From NCBI GenBank assembly GCA_900239685.1, contig OENT01000319.1, positions 1-64,000 on the forward strand: a stretch of DNA of 64,000 nucleotides. The letters are read 5' to 3'. The position numbers were made by a program, and so were the translations under genes. Of this stretch, positions 12,956 through 26,854 are shown one piece after another (positions within the stretch are counted from its first letter, which is position 1; each line of letters begins with the position of its first letter). The notes beneath the pieces are model-generated. The model made no database searches. It saw nothing but the letters and a program-made list of their open reading frames with translations, and was not told the DNA's origin. This DNA is from Rotaria macrura. Taxonomy: Eukaryota > Rotifera > Eurotatoria > Philodinida > Philodinidae.

Positions 12956-15949
12956 GTGTAAGCTATATTGCTTTTTTCTTATTTTTTTACATCGTTCTTT
13001 TTTAGGGACAAGGATTTTTCCTTGTCTTAACACAGTCTAAATTCATGATGAATACCTTGTTCGGATCGCTAACCACACAAACAGATAAAGAATTATTCAA
13101 AATTCATATTAGGCACGAACAGTGGCATAATCGATGGTCCCTTGTGTTCTCTGATGCGAGAATGAATTAGTGAGCTGTTCTAAGAGTAGTTGCATCGTTA
13201 TGAGAATGCAGACTAAATGTCACCCATCGTGGCAAAAGGAAAGAAAAGAAAGCTTTCCTTTTATCTGTCACAGAATATAATGAACTCTCATCATTAATGT
13301 AGGCTGCGTCGGCTATTCTTGTTCATGATAGGAAAGGTAAAAGTGTCAAAAGGAACTAACTACTACCGCTAGTATTCTATACACTAGTGTCACACAAGAT
13401 AAATGTCTGTTAGTCTATTCATTCACTTAATGGATGATGACTGCAAACAGTTGTTCCTCCTACTGTGATGTTCAATCTAAATTGTGCATTGCTAATATCA
13501 GAGTGTTTACAGCGAATAATTCTTTTTTTCTATTCATAACTCAAGAAAAAGATGGAAAACAGGTACCATCTTATGGGTACATGCCACTGTTACATTGATT
13601 AGAATTTATGTATGAATGCTAATATTATTCATTGCATCATATGTTATTTACAAAAACTGAATAGAAGTATTTTTCTTGCAGAAGACTATGACTGAAGAGA
13701 ATGCATACGAATAACTATAAACACTTCTGGCAATTGAAAACATTTTTATAACACTGAAACAAGCGACAAACAAAATCGACTCAGGGCAAACAGATAGAAA
13801 GGATAGACGTTATCCCGTTGGTAAGCTTTAGAAAAATAGATTACATCAGTATTAGATCAGTTAGAGATTCTTCATTTTTTTTTCTAATAGAAATAGCTTT
13901 TATACTGATTAGTCTTTTTTGTCATTGTTTCTTATTAATTCGATCGAAATTCTAAGTACTAAATCTGCATCAAGTATTTCTATGACTATGTTTTCATGAA
14001 AAATCTCTAACTTATTGACAGGTGAGAAACAGACACATTAATCTATGTATAATGTGTAACTATTCCATATGTGTTTATTTGAAAATCATAGATATGCCTA
14101 TTGGCTACCCATCTGCGGTGGTTATAGTAATCTTGATGATCAATTTTTTCATCATCATCATCACCCTATAAAAAATGAATAAGGAAAGAAGGAAGTATTA
14201 TAACAAATTATTGACGTGTATATATATACATATACATGTATACATATAGACAGATTGAATTACATAGAATAGAAATAGCGATTTAAAACTAAGTTTCAAG
14301 ATAATTGCCACTGAACATTAACTTTCCATTAATACATGTCAATGACCTTCATAGAAGTCGAGAAAATATTCATCCTTCATTTAACATTATTTTCAAACGA
14401 CAGAAATTCTTTTAGATTATGTTTTATCATGAATAAGCATCTTACGGTATCGACCAATAAAAAATAGCCTATAAAAAATACATTTACGTTGTATCATGAT
14501 GGCATTTAACAGTAACTGCTCTATATCACTTAGACGAAACAAGACCGAAAAAAAGAAAGAAATTTATCATAGGCTCGATATTAATTCGTCATTTATTATT
14601 ATTTATAAATGATATCTACATACATTCTAATAAGTTGTCAAAAACCAATGATCTTTAGAGAATTTTCATCTCACGCATCATATGTTCGAAACAGAATAAG
14701 ATATCTATCGATTCACATAACCTTGATCAGCGTCGTAATTCAGCAGTCGACAATCGTATATATGTGTGCGTGTGTGTGTGTGTGTGCATATAGCCTTGGC
14801 ATTCCATTAGACATCAAGATGATAGACAGAGGAGAGACAGAATACCAAACGATTATTCTAATTATGACTTCTATCCTTGTATCACTCAGACACCTTAATT
14901 TTCATGATATGCCATTGTATTTGCACTTTGTGCATCAAATCAATATGAAATTTAGTATTTGGATTTCATTTGATTTCGAACTTTCACGTTAGAGCTATGT
15001 CTGTTTTTTCAAGTATGGTCAATTATTGTTGGGTAATCAATCAATCATCGTCGGTTAGAATTTCGATTTTTCTTTTGTCGTATGTGTTCTTCCTTGCATA
15101 TGTAGACGTCGTAAGAGTATGGAAGTAGAGAGTCTTTTTCCGGTTCTCATGAATGTTATTCTTGTTTTTCGATAATACCTAGAAGAAAAATGAGAGATAA
15201 GAATAGTATGTTGTCAAGATTGTAATGTACTATGAGTTTTATTTTCTTTCTGTTTTGTTTATCGATAATGCTAAGAAAAATGAAGCTCATTCAAGGACTA
15301 TCTATTGATATGCAATTGATATTAGACGAGCAACGAATAACTAGGAAATATAAATAAACAGGTAATATGAAAGACAATGAATTCCAACTGTGAAATCTTA
15401 TCAATGCAATGATGTTCGCATTGTGAATCATTAAATCTATGTCGCGACTCATATCTAACGAACAAGATGACACATTGACAAAGGTTATTTTTGTTCGACA
15501 AGATGGATTAAACTAACATAAATCTCAACGGTGGTACTCTGTGTGCATGTATGTTGAGTTAGAGAAGAAAAAGGACATGAATAATGATCATCAATATGTT
15601 CTTATCTTTTTTCTTTTTTGAATATTTTCATCTTTCTTCATGCGAAGAAAGAGTAGTAATGTAATTTCAATTTCTTTCCTTCTTCTCGGTCTTTCTCTTC
15701 AGTCATATCACAACACATACTTGCACGGTTAGACAAATACATGAAAAAAAAAACCCGGGATTTGTAAAAGAAAAAGAAGGATAGGACAAAACAAGAGAAT
15801 GTAAAGTACGTTTACGTATGTATTTGAATTTGTAGAGAAAGGAAAAAATCCCAGAGAGAGGGAGAGAGGCGCACACAAACACAGAGCTTGTCTCGTTTGT
15901 CTTCATTAAACCGCACATTTATTTGTGCAATCTATATCATACGCGTGTC
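12956..15949. other. intergenic or intronic stretch with a TG repeat
   Basis: No recognisable coding exon. It holds a (TG)n microsatellite at 14763-14786 and scattered TA runs near 14218-14250. Pyrimidine tracts followed by AG near 15680-15703 could serve as splice acceptors. Just before 15950 lies a purine-rich GAGAGAGG run (about 15853-15870). It may be an intron of the exon at 12674, or promoter and 5' UTR of the gene at 15950. Confidence 0.5.
14763..14786 (+). repeat. TG dinucleotide repeat
   Basis: Twelve dinucleotides with one C interruption, in a non-coding stretch. A 127-codon frame that runs through it is treated as chance. Confidence 0.9.
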
Positions 15950-18411
15950 ATGTCAGCATCAGTGAAAACTACTAATATTGGAATACCAAGAATCAAAGAA
16001 GCATCATCAAAAAAGAAGAAAAAAAAAGACACAAATAAACAGATCAAATTATCAAATCTTACTAAGCAATCTTCTCCTTGTCATTCTAGCACAGCAGCAC
16101 ATCAACAACATCATTCGGCACCCCCATTATATAATCAACAACCGAAGATAGGTTTAGATGCTATTCACGAAAATGGAGAAGATTCATCAAAAATTGAACA
16201 ACAACAACAACAACAACAACAACAAACACCGTATTCAGTAAATAATCGTTTTCCACGTTCACGTACAGTTCCATATCCAGCTTATGCAACGATAAGAACA
16301 AATGATGGAAACTATGTCCCGCTATCAAATTATTACTACACCGATAACCCAGTATTTATTCAAGGAACTGTTTCACCTGCACAATTGAATACTTATTTTA
16401 GTAGTCGTCAACCATTTTCATTAATAAATACTAATTTTCAGCCGATTTCACCTCATCATCAATACACACATCGACCAGTTGATATTCTTAAACCGACATT
16501 TCTCATTGTATCGAAAGAATCTGAGCAAAAGTTAGCTGCTAAATTATCAGTATCGAATTCACCAGTACAAACTACAACGAATAAGATGAAAACAATGACG
16601 AAACAACCAGATACTCAAGATCATAAACAATCAGCTATGACACATGAACAATCATCACCAACTGTTCGCAGTGTTGAGGTTCAAACCAATAATGAATCAC
16701 CAACAAGAGTAACCATGGATATTGGAAATCAACAGATTGGTCTTGTTGCTACATCGAATCCATCACCGTATGTTCATTTTGTTAATGTTCCTTATCCAAT
16801 ACAATCAGTGCAATATTCACAAGAAGGTCCACCAGAAGCATCGATCATTCAAGATGATTTTAATAATTTAAATGACTATAATCAAGTATCATCGACCATT
16901 CGATCGATGCCAAACATAGCTCTTACACAAGGTAAAATCTTACTGAAACTCGTAAGACATATGTTTACACTCAACTAGTATGTGCATTAAATCTCCGCCT
17001 ACTAATATATTACTTTTTTTCATCCGATTATCTTCATCAATATTACATCATAGACAAGGTTTCTCATCCGTTCGTCAATCATTAACCGGATGGTTATATA
17101 TCCATATCTAGTTACTTTTTGTAACAGTCGGCGCATAAACATTCTTCGCTCCTTTATGACCTAATCATTAGTAAAGTATATATTTTTTCTTCTCTTTCTT
17201 TCTATAGTCTCGCCTCGTCATTGGCATGGCTCACCAATTTTGCGTCATTATCATCCTTCTCATCAACCTATTGATGAACAGCAACAACAAGAACAGATAT
17301 TAACCAGTACTGAATCAACTGGCGTTCGATCAGTGACACTACCCCAAATGGCAGCAAAACCCACAAATAATCGTATTCGTATTGAAACAGGAGAAACAGA
17401 TGAATCAAGTGTAGCGTCATTTGATTTTAATCATACAGATCTTATTGATATGCCTGGCTCATGGCGATATCAATCCGTTCCAGTTCGAACCGTAACACGA
17501 AGATATCGTGCACCAATACCACAATCGTTTCTTGATCAACAACAATATGTTAGTGATTCGGAACAAGTTATGCGTTCATCAAGTTATCGGCAACAACCAT
17601 TCTATGGTTCTATACCAACTATTAATAAGTAATTAATAGAAAAAAAAAGAAACGAATTATTTTAAGTATGAAACGTTCTCGTTTTGTTTCTTTCTAATCA
17701 GAGTATTTGATCCAACACAAAACCAATCAGCTATTCAATTCCTTCCAACAATTCGATTAGGCGAAAAAGATGTATTAAAAATTGCTGCATTCTATAGAAG
17801 TATCGGTACACTTGTCTATGTTGCTCAGAGCATCGCAACACTATACACATCTGATTTTGATGCCATGGCTAATTTAAAAGATTGGAAAAAACTCTACACA
17901 GGTGTACCAATATGGTTATTCAATACTGGAATGAATCCAAAAAGGTGAATAATTTTCTAAATTGAATTTTTAAGAATAATCAAGAATACCATATTTATTT
18001 AGAGCTCGTTGTATTCGTTTAGTAATCTCAGAACTTGGCTCTAGTTTTACACTATGGGATACGATTGTTAATGGTGCATCGGATGTGCGTTTACCAAAAT
18101 CACGTCATATAACATTAAAATCACTCGAGACAGGTACAATACTTGCATTAAAATTTGATGATGTAAAGGCAACAGATGAATTTCATCAATATTTTGTTAA
18201 ATTATCATGTGATCCTCGTAATGGAGATTTATTTGATGTCTTCAACGCTAAACGACGTCGACCTGTTTTTATTTTACGTAAAAGAAAAATAAAGAAATCA
18301 GCTATTTCAAAACCATCACAATTTAATCATATAAACAAAGTCGATGAAAATGATAGAGATTCATTATATACATATTCGGTGCTTGTCGATGATGGAGTTA
18401 TTCTTTCTTAG
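15950..18411 (+). CDS. unknown 684-aa protein with polyQ tract and conserved-looking C-terminal domain
   Basis: Four exons join in frame: 15950-16931, 17208-17628, 17702-17944 and 18003-18411, all with GT-AG borders, giving about 684 residues. Residues 1 to about 470 look disordered: a Lys-rich patch near residue 20-35, many Gln/His/Pro/Ser/Thr, and a run of nine CAA-encoded glutamines at 16199-16225. From about residue 485 to 640 the composition changes to a folded pattern with regularly spaced hydrophobics, Trp, and an LALKFDD-type strand followed by an EF..YF helix. This resembles a PH/PTB-like strand-helix ending, but that is inference from pattern only. A Lys/Arg-rich stretch follows (about residues 625-650), which could be a nuclear or membrane-lipid contact. 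I do not recognise the family. The start at 15950 is the second in-frame initiator; the frame is open upstream, and an upstream coding exon is possible. Confidence 0.75.
16199..16225 (+). repeat. CAA repeat coding polyglutamine
   Basis: Nine consecutive CAA codons lie inside the first exon of the unknown gene at 15950. Using only CAA (no CAG) makes the tract a pure trinucleotide repeat, prone to length change. Confidence 0.9.
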
Positions 18412-21400
18412 AGGACACAATTACAAATAACTAAATATTGGGCATATTTCTTTTTATCTTGTCTATATATATATATATATATACATGTGTGAGTGTGTGT
18501 GCGTTTGTCATTCTTCTACAACATCCGTATTGTAATGTCTATTCTTATGTTAAATATCTGTGGCACTTTTTTACTATATAGTTCATAAGTAAACATCGAT
18601 ATGAAGAGAAGAAAATAATCAAGACATTTTCGACTCATGATAGGATTATACATTATGAGTTTTCATGAATGAATGAAAATTCATTCGGGAAAAAGAATTA
18701 TAGCAAATCATTTTCTTCAATTTGAATAATTAATAATTCCCGTTTTTTTAGTTTCCTACTGGAATCCTAATGTAATCTGACAGATGAAATGAAATAAGGA
18801 AATGAGCATCATTTCATTTGACGTAGATTTTTTTTTTAATTAGATACTGATTGTCTTTTCTGGTTACTTAGATAAATGAGATTTTTATAGTAAAATTAGA
18901 CATTTAGAAAAACACAACTTGCTTCATACATGTCAAAAGATTTCTCATAAAAAAAAGGGACAGCTGCTAGAAATGTATGAAATATCTAAAATCAATTATT
19001 ATCAGTGAGAAAAAAGCGTTCATGATCAAATATAGATGAATTGTATATTCTGTTTCTTTTCGACTATTGTTTGTATAGGCACAAAAATATCTCGAAGCTG
19101 TTTTGTATCATTGAGAAGCGTCAAAAAGAATGATGCAGATATTGTTCCTTTTAATAATCATATTGCGGACAAATACTGACGAATAATTATCCAAGAAAAA
19201 GGAACAAATAGTGAATTCAAGTGAATATTAACATTTTCATGACTCCTTTTGTTAAATGTCAAAAGCTATGTTTGTAATTTTTTTCTATGCATATATATAT
19301 ATATATATTTGCATCAATTATACATTGATTATATCTCTTATTTAGATCATTAGTATTCTCCTTCAGATCATCGATGACATATCTGTGTGTTATATTCACG
19401 TATCCATAGGTTAGGAAAAGGATCTTTTTATTTTCTGTGAAAAAAACTTTATATTCAATACAGTTGTAAAATTCTTGTAAGAAAATATTTGTTCAGTCTT
19501 ATCAATTAACTTGAAAGCCACTTGTAGAAATATAAAAACAAGTGATAAGACCCTGGATTATCTTTCCTTCAGAAAGATGTATTCGAAATAAGGTTATTAC
19601 TTTATTTCTATTTCGTAAGATAAATATGGATTCAACCTCTATGTTGACATTATAAATAAGACGGCAATGTTACATGTTTCTAAAATAAATATACGGTAAA
19701 GCTTTATATATATAAAATAAAGAACAAAAATCTTTTTTTGTGGTAAGTAAATAGACAAATATATCGTGCATAGTAAAAAAAGAATATCCTAACCAATGTT
19801 GTTTCTCATCACAAGTGCCATTTCTGATATTTAATATCAACAAAGTAAAATGAAGCTGATACAATGAATTGTTCTAAGATGGTTAGAATTGTGATGGCAA
19901 CTTTGATGAATCAGTCGATGCACTGCAGTAGACTTTTTCTAAAATTGATCCTTTTTATTTTTGGGAGAGAGAAGAAAGCAGTGGGACTAATGAAAAATGG
20001 AGAAATCAATTATACACACTGAGATTTCACTAGAGACAAACGACAATTTAATCAAGATTAGTAGCTCATGCCCTTGACTTTCAACCTTAGAGACATTCTT
20101 GATTATTCATGAAAAGAAAAATTATCTATATACTTTCTGTACATATATTTTTTTCTATCCGTGTGATAGATTTAATTCGTAGAAGTAACTTTTCTATTTC
20201 GTTTGATATGTCATATATCTTTGATTTTTTTTTCATCAGGGTGAAAAATAATACAGATAAACTAACACGCATAGCCCTACATTTTTATATGCTTTGCGAC
20301 TTGTTATTTGAAAGCAAATATTCTATAATACTAAGAAATACTTGTTGATGAATGTAAAATATTCCTGAAATGAAATTTTAAGATAGCTTTGATCGGATGT
20401 TTTTTTGTTATGGAGCATTTAATTTTGCATGAAATAATCTATTAACTGCAATGAAATTAGCTAGGTACTGAAACATTCTTTCGAAATACAAGATCGTTTT
20501 AATTGTTACACTCGAATTTAAACAAAGAATTCATTTGAATGCGTATTTAGTACAATGGCAAAATTATACTAAATATATGTTGTTTTATTCTTACTACTAG
20601 TTAATTTGAAATGAATGAAAAGTGAACAAAAATTTCCTGTGAATTCTTTTTTCCAACAATAATGAATCTATTAACATTAAAGAGAGTTTCCAAACAATAG
20701 TGAAGTTTTATCATGAACAAAATCAATTGTAACGAACTACTCAATGTACGTTTTCTTCTAATACATTAGTTCATATATATATATACGTAGAACGCATTTT
20801 GTGGAAGAAAAACAAATTTTTATTTTCGAGTGATGATCTTAATGGAAAACTCAGTTAGAGCACTGACTAGTGAGAAACCTTGATGAATATCGAAAATTAA
20901 CGGTACAATCTGATTACAAATATCAAGACTTAGTTTATTCGTTAACAGGTCGGTAGTCTAACCGAAACGTATGAATGTCTAAATTGTATATTTAATCATT
21001 TGATACGGTTCTATGATTATCTATTGAGAGAAACTTATTACTTCATGTTGCAATAGATCCCATCGATCATTATTGAAAGATCATCGTGTCAATGTGAAAC
21101 CATCGCAATATTTCATGGTCGCTTGAATGATTGTGAATTTAATTAACGAAATGAACTAGTACTATTTGTTACTATTGGGATCACTATTAGGTTACACAGC
21201 GTATGCTATTCAGTAATAAGGCGATTGTATTGGGGATAAATGAATTGAACTCATTTTACAAATATATTCAACACTTATCATCATCTAAGTTTGACCAAGT
21301 GTGGTCGATGCAGTATGAATACATGTGGGAAAAAAGAAATATATGATTATTTCAAGTCTAGGATAATGTTAATCTAATGAATCTGGGTCCAATGATATTG

Positions 21401-24400
21401 ATTAACTATAATTTGTGTATCATGATTTACACTGTTAAATAAATAGCATTCTTTTTTGTCTCTGTATTTGGACTGCAGATTCTAGTTAGATAACATTATA
21501 TATAACCGGAAAAAACTGATAAGATCTACAGATAAATTGCTTCATCGCAATAGTTAAGCACATACTTAAAGACCAGTCACGTCGAAAATAATACTCTCAT
21601 CTGGAGTTTATTGTTGATTCTAGAATATGACGTTTATCAGTCTGAATTATCAATAGAAAACAATGTTGTATCTAATCTCCTGACATTGGAGAAAACTTCT
21701 TTTGGATCTAGTCGTCTGGCTCATGTCTTCTTTATCAAAGTTATTCAAATGATTAATACAAATTTTGATGACATCCATACTTAGAGTAGTACTCGTAATA
21801 TCCCATGTACAAGTAATTCAAGAAGACTCTAATGTCGCAGAAAAACTGCACTCATGCATGATAGCTTCTTTCTATCGCCATATTTTATTTAGATCTTAGT
21901 ATATTATCATTTGTTTTTATAATGAAATTTTGTGAAGACCACCAAACACGTAATAAGTCACCTTTATTCCTCAATAAAATACGAATATTTTCATAACCTA
22001 TTTGTTCGATGGATAAATGCTCTTTGCACTATGGATAGTCTACTGTTTGTTAGAGAAACCAAAGATGATTGAATGACGAGCAGAACCCTCTACTATTATT
22101 GTTATTATTCCCCCCTCCTCCAATGTGTTATTTCATGACTTAGCATGTTCTGTTTTTTTAATATCAAATAAATGCTTCGCAAGAGTATTCAGAGACTTCT
22201 CCTTTGTCTTTGCGCCTCTTTTTTCAAACAGGCTGTCATACAAAGTTAACCTATGAAGCAAAAATAAAGACAGATATCTCCATTGATAATTGCTTTATTA
22301 TAGTTATTGTACGAAAGCTTTTTCGTTTCTTGACTGATAGAGTAAATGTAGAACTTTATTCAATAATGGAAATAAGATGTTCTTTTTTCATTCAACTATT
22401 GTAAACAATAAATTTCTATAGTATATCTCACAAAGCCAGTTCTTGTCGTACCTGTTCTTTTTCAAACTTTGTTTTCATATCAAAACTATTGTCATCCTGA
22501 TAAAGACTACGTTTGAAAATATATAATCATAAAAGCTAAAATAGTTTGTGTCATTCTTTCATATAATTCATGTTAAATTGGATCATTCGTTCATTTAATA
22601 ATGGAGCTTCGTGAGTTTTTCCATCTATGCTGAACCATGAGCTATACATGAATCATACGGTAGTTTTAAAATACAATATCTTTTTTGTCTCGATGATTTT
22701 TTTCTCAAAAAATCTTTCTCAGGCAGCAAACAATTTTCCACCAATGGCCATTTTCCTATTGGCCTTCAATAACATGTTTTAGAGTTGGATAATTACTTTT
22801 TTTCTCTATGATTTGGTGTTCGCGTAGACGTTGGTGATATTTGCTACAACTAAAATCGATATCTTATTAACAATATTTAATATTGTCTTCATTGTTAGCT
22901 TATTTCAACAAAAATTACTCTGTTGTTATCCAGTTTAGATTTTATTCTTGCAGCTGATGAAAAAAGATGGAGGTTCTTTGGTGTCTTCCTACTTTGAGAA
23001 GAACGGATCAAGATTTTTTGACTTTCTTTCACACTGCAATTTACATGAAGTTTTTCTTCAAACATTGTAAGGCCATAGGATGTACATTGAGCAATCTGAT
23101 TGACGTTGTCAAATTGTCATGTCAACCACTTTTTTCAATATGATTATTGCTAATCCATAGGATGTATTAGAGGTTTCCTAACCATATAGAAACCAGCACT
23201 TTTAGTTTTTCTAGACTATAAAAATGTGAACAAGAGAGACACAACTTCTCTGTCTTCAATTTAATACATCAAATCGAAACTTGACATTTGAGCTAAAATG
23301 TTTGCGAAGATAAATGTATCGCGAAAACTCCAAGACCTATCGTCTTTATATCTCAAAATCAAACGAACATGACGAATGTGAAAAGCATTTTCAATAGCAC
23401 AATACTTTAGAGTACTTTTTCTCAATGAACTCATTTTCAATATAAATAAAAACCTGTATTATAAATGGAAATAAAAATCTCTTATCTATAACATAATAGC
23501 TCATCAGAATTAAAGTTTTCTTACGTCATCGCTTCTATTAGAAATGGTACTAGGGCAATTGTCGCAGGACAATTCGTTGCAATGGTATAATCGAACCATT
23601 GTTTGTATATGTTTTTAATAATCCATCGAATTAGTTAATTAAATTTGAAACGTACTTTAAAATTACTACACAAAGATCATTGAAAAAACTGATAATGCTT
23701 AAACATCGATTTTAGATAACATCGTGTGTTACATCCTTTTCCTGCTGCATGAATAAAGTCAACTCGAGGTAAAAAACCTTCGATCACGAGACAATCCAAA
23801 AACTATTTGTAGGATTGTATCAATCGTCTATTGCATGTGTCTGGTTAGCTTTAAATGCATAAATAACGGGTCATACTTCTTAAAATATCAGAATACGCAC
23901 GTCAAATAGGAAGATTTATAATAAAAGATTCATTAAAAGTTGTTTTCTCCGATGACTTCAAAATTCTTCTTCGTCAGTAACTGCTTTATTTTGCTAATCC
24001 TTTAAAAGGCATGTTTCCATCGTAGAGTTTAGGTTATACCAAGAACTTCCAAGAAACACGCAGCGTCACTGTAACTCGTTTGGGTAAGCTTTCACCGTTT
24101 GTCTAGTTCGAATAAACTAGCTTTTCGTCTGAAAAAGAAGATAAACCTACTGATCAAGATCAAAAATCGACGTTTAGTCAATATCAATGCTTATAATGAT
24201 TTTTAAAATCATTTTATTACAAATGTCAAATTTAATGACTAAGTTGCTTGATTGCTAAAAAATATATATAAACTATGATTGGATTATATCGTTGCAAGGA
24301 GTTGTCCACGTGACGGATTGTCCAGTCACCTTAGAAATCATGCTTGTTTATATAAAATTTTATTACAAATAGTAATTAGCATCCATTCCGAATATGTCTC

Positions 24401-25060
24401 TCGATTCCTATATTAACAGCATGGTTTCTATCACAGCGAAAATTTTCCAAATGGAACTCATTCAGAGAACTATTGTATTGCCTATGCATATGCATCTCGT
24501 AGATTTAATAATGAAAGGGGTATATCATTTTGAAAGTATATATGCTTTCACTTTTCGTTTGGACTCGTTTATGTCTAGTATTCTATATTTCAAGAACGAG
24601 TGCACTCTTTTCTTTTGAGATTACTCAAATACGGAAGACTTACTCATAAGATAATGTTGTTCATGAAGAAAAATTCGATGAAAATTATAGTCATTTTGAC
24701 AAGATACTGAATAAATATGAGCTCTTAAAGACTATCTTATGGTTTTATTGAAGTCTACACATACACAAAGTATCAACATTCTAATATCGATACGCTAATA
24801 GAATATGATTTTGTACGTATTCATGTCTTATGAGATTTGATTTTGACCATTCTAATAGATCCTTTAAATGTCATCGAATTCTTGTTCATTGTACATTTCC
24901 ATGTAATACTATCATTCTATCTTACCAAAATTATAAGATCAAAACGAATGTTTTTATATAGGAATTATTCATTTGAGAATAACTGAAAAAATGACGATAT
25001 GAATATTATATTTCAATAAACTAATAGGAGTAAAAGCAAAACAAATATATATATTTATAA
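18412..25060. other. 6.6-kb gene-free AT-rich stretch
   Basis: No gene recognised on either strand. Contents are (TA)n at 18464-18483 followed by a TG-rich run to about 18501, (TA)n at 19291-19308, a short TA run near 20777, and homopolymer A or T tracts. Open frames such as 20109-20348 and 24394-24618 have no motif and read as chance. The septin 3' end adjoins the right border. Confidence 0.6.
18464..18501 (+). repeat. TA repeat followed by TG-rich run
   Basis: Ten TA units followed by a TG-rich stretch, just after the stop of the unknown gene at 15950-18411; probably in its 3' flank. Confidence 0.85.
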
Positions 25061-26854
25061 CTAAATCTTAGTAAATCGCTCTCCGCTGCTGCTTCGTTCA
25101 ATTTCTATCGAAGGATTGATTGTTTGATATTCATTTGTACTTGTATTTAATTTTTGCTGCATATCAAGTATTTGTTGCTTCATATCACGTATCTAATTAA
25201 TGTAAAATTAAAATCAATCATTGTTTAATATTGATATTTTTACTTGTTCATCTTTCTGTTGAATAAGTTTATATTTAACTTCAACATTTTCATATGGATC
25301 ATCTCTAGAAAATGAAATGTATTCAATGAAGAAAAATGACAACAAGTTCAAGTATCAAAAGTAAAGTTCACTTACTCATAGGTATCATTTAAATTTCGTT
25401 TTTCAAGTAATTGTTGTGCTCGAAAACTTTCATAATGAAGGTCACTTGTTACATCTTTTAAATCCTGAAGATGTGTTCTAGAATTTAATTCAACCGAAAT
25501 ACGTTTTTTTTCTTGTCGTTTCGTTTCAGCGTTTGTCATTTATAATCTTACTTGCATAACATTTCACGTAAATGAGGTAAATCACTATGTTTTGGATCTT
25601 CAACATCAACTATACCCCATGGATAACTTCTAGCCCGAATTTTTCGTCCATTCGATTCAAGTGTTGCATTACTACCCATGATAGCAAACGGAATGGATTC
25701 CTATTGTGTTTGTTGTTTTTTTTCAAACGAAAAGTAAACGAACGAATGCATTAATTAAATGAAAATTTTTACTCGTAAAACTTTATCAAGTGTTTGACTA
25801 TCTTCATCTTGCTCGGAATCTCCTTCAGGAAAATCATATAGTTGTACTCCATATTTATCAATATCACTTAGTAATTGTTTTTTCAAGGTTGCTAATTCAC
25901 TTTTGAGTAGTGTATCGGCTTTAGCAATAACAGGTATGATATTAACTTTATGTTGAAGATGATGCAGAAAATCACGATCGATTGGACGCAGACTTATTTA
26001 AAAGAAGAACAAACGAATGAAACTAGCAGAAAATACTGGCAATGATATTTAAAACTCTTCTACCCTCGAATACTGGGTGGTAAAAAATATAAACAACAAT
26101 GAACACGTTGATCTTGAACATATTTACGTTCGATACCAAAACTTGTTTCAGCTTGAAAATACTTCAGAAATTGCTGATCAATAAAATCAAGTATTGGTTT
26201 CCAGCTGAAAAGGAAAATTCAGAAAAGTATACTAAGGCGTCAGAGTAGAATCTATTAACAACCATTCTGCTGAATTCATTCCATCACCGAAACCTGGTGT
26301 ATCAACAACAGTTAAACGTAATTTAACGCCTTTTTCTTCCAATTCAACCGTACGAGTTTCGATTTCAACTGTCTTCGGTGGATGAACTAGATGTAGAAAA
26401 AATTTTTTTAAATTTCTTCCTTACTTATCTTTACTAGTCTAGGTCAAGTTTATTACGTCGAGCCGATGGTGGTCGATCAGCATAGAGTTCTGTCATGAAT
26501 AAAGTATTGATGAATGTTGATTTACCCAGACCATGTTCACCTATGAAAAGAATATAATTTTCTTCGTAAAATGAATGCAACAAAAACATACAAGTACATA
26601 CCGACAACCATAAGTGTGAATTCAAATCCTCGTTTAAGTGTTTTGCGATGTATTTGATCAGGTAATGTTGAAAAGCCGATAGTTTCCTGGAATGTTAATG
26701 GTTTTGTTGGTGTAGAATCAATGTAAGTTTTAGTTTGATGTGTAGATGGTACATCACGTGAAACTATATTAGATGAACTACTCTGTTTTTTTAATGCACT
26801 CAAAAATGTATTCGAAGTAGTGTTTGTAGGTGTTGACGTCGAAGAAAAACTCAT
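25061..26854 (-). CDS. septin GTPase
   Basis: Nine exons on the minus strand join in frame: 26854-26602, 26540-26457, 26386-26263, 26204-26064, 25992-25773, 25700-25552, 25477-25376, 25304-25244 and 25192-25061, about 421 residues. Septins are GTP-binding proteins that polymerise into filaments at membranes and the cell cortex. Visible motifs are a basic patch just before the G domain (about 69-77), P-loop GEHGLGKST (85-93), switch-II DTPGFGD (141-147), AKAD (224-227), a SYPWG-type septin unique element in exon 6, and a C-terminal Gln/Lys/Glu-rich coiled coil. Thr118 lies where the catalytic switch-I threonine of SEPT2-type septins falls, so hydrolysis is plausible. The first 68 residues are Ser/Thr-rich and variable. 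The exon 2 donor (after 26457) is the one that keeps the septin frame; a nearby GT at 26435 does not. Confidence 0.93.

Noticed and set aside
14609..14992. 127-codon open frame on the plus strand
   Set aside because: It runs through a (TG)n microsatellite, is Ile/Ser-rich like chance AT-rich frames, starts and ends without splice context and has no motif.
12674..16931. Joining the orphan exon at 12674 directly to the gene at 15950
   Set aside because: No acceptor upstream of 15950 gives a matching phase for either donor near 12955-12958.
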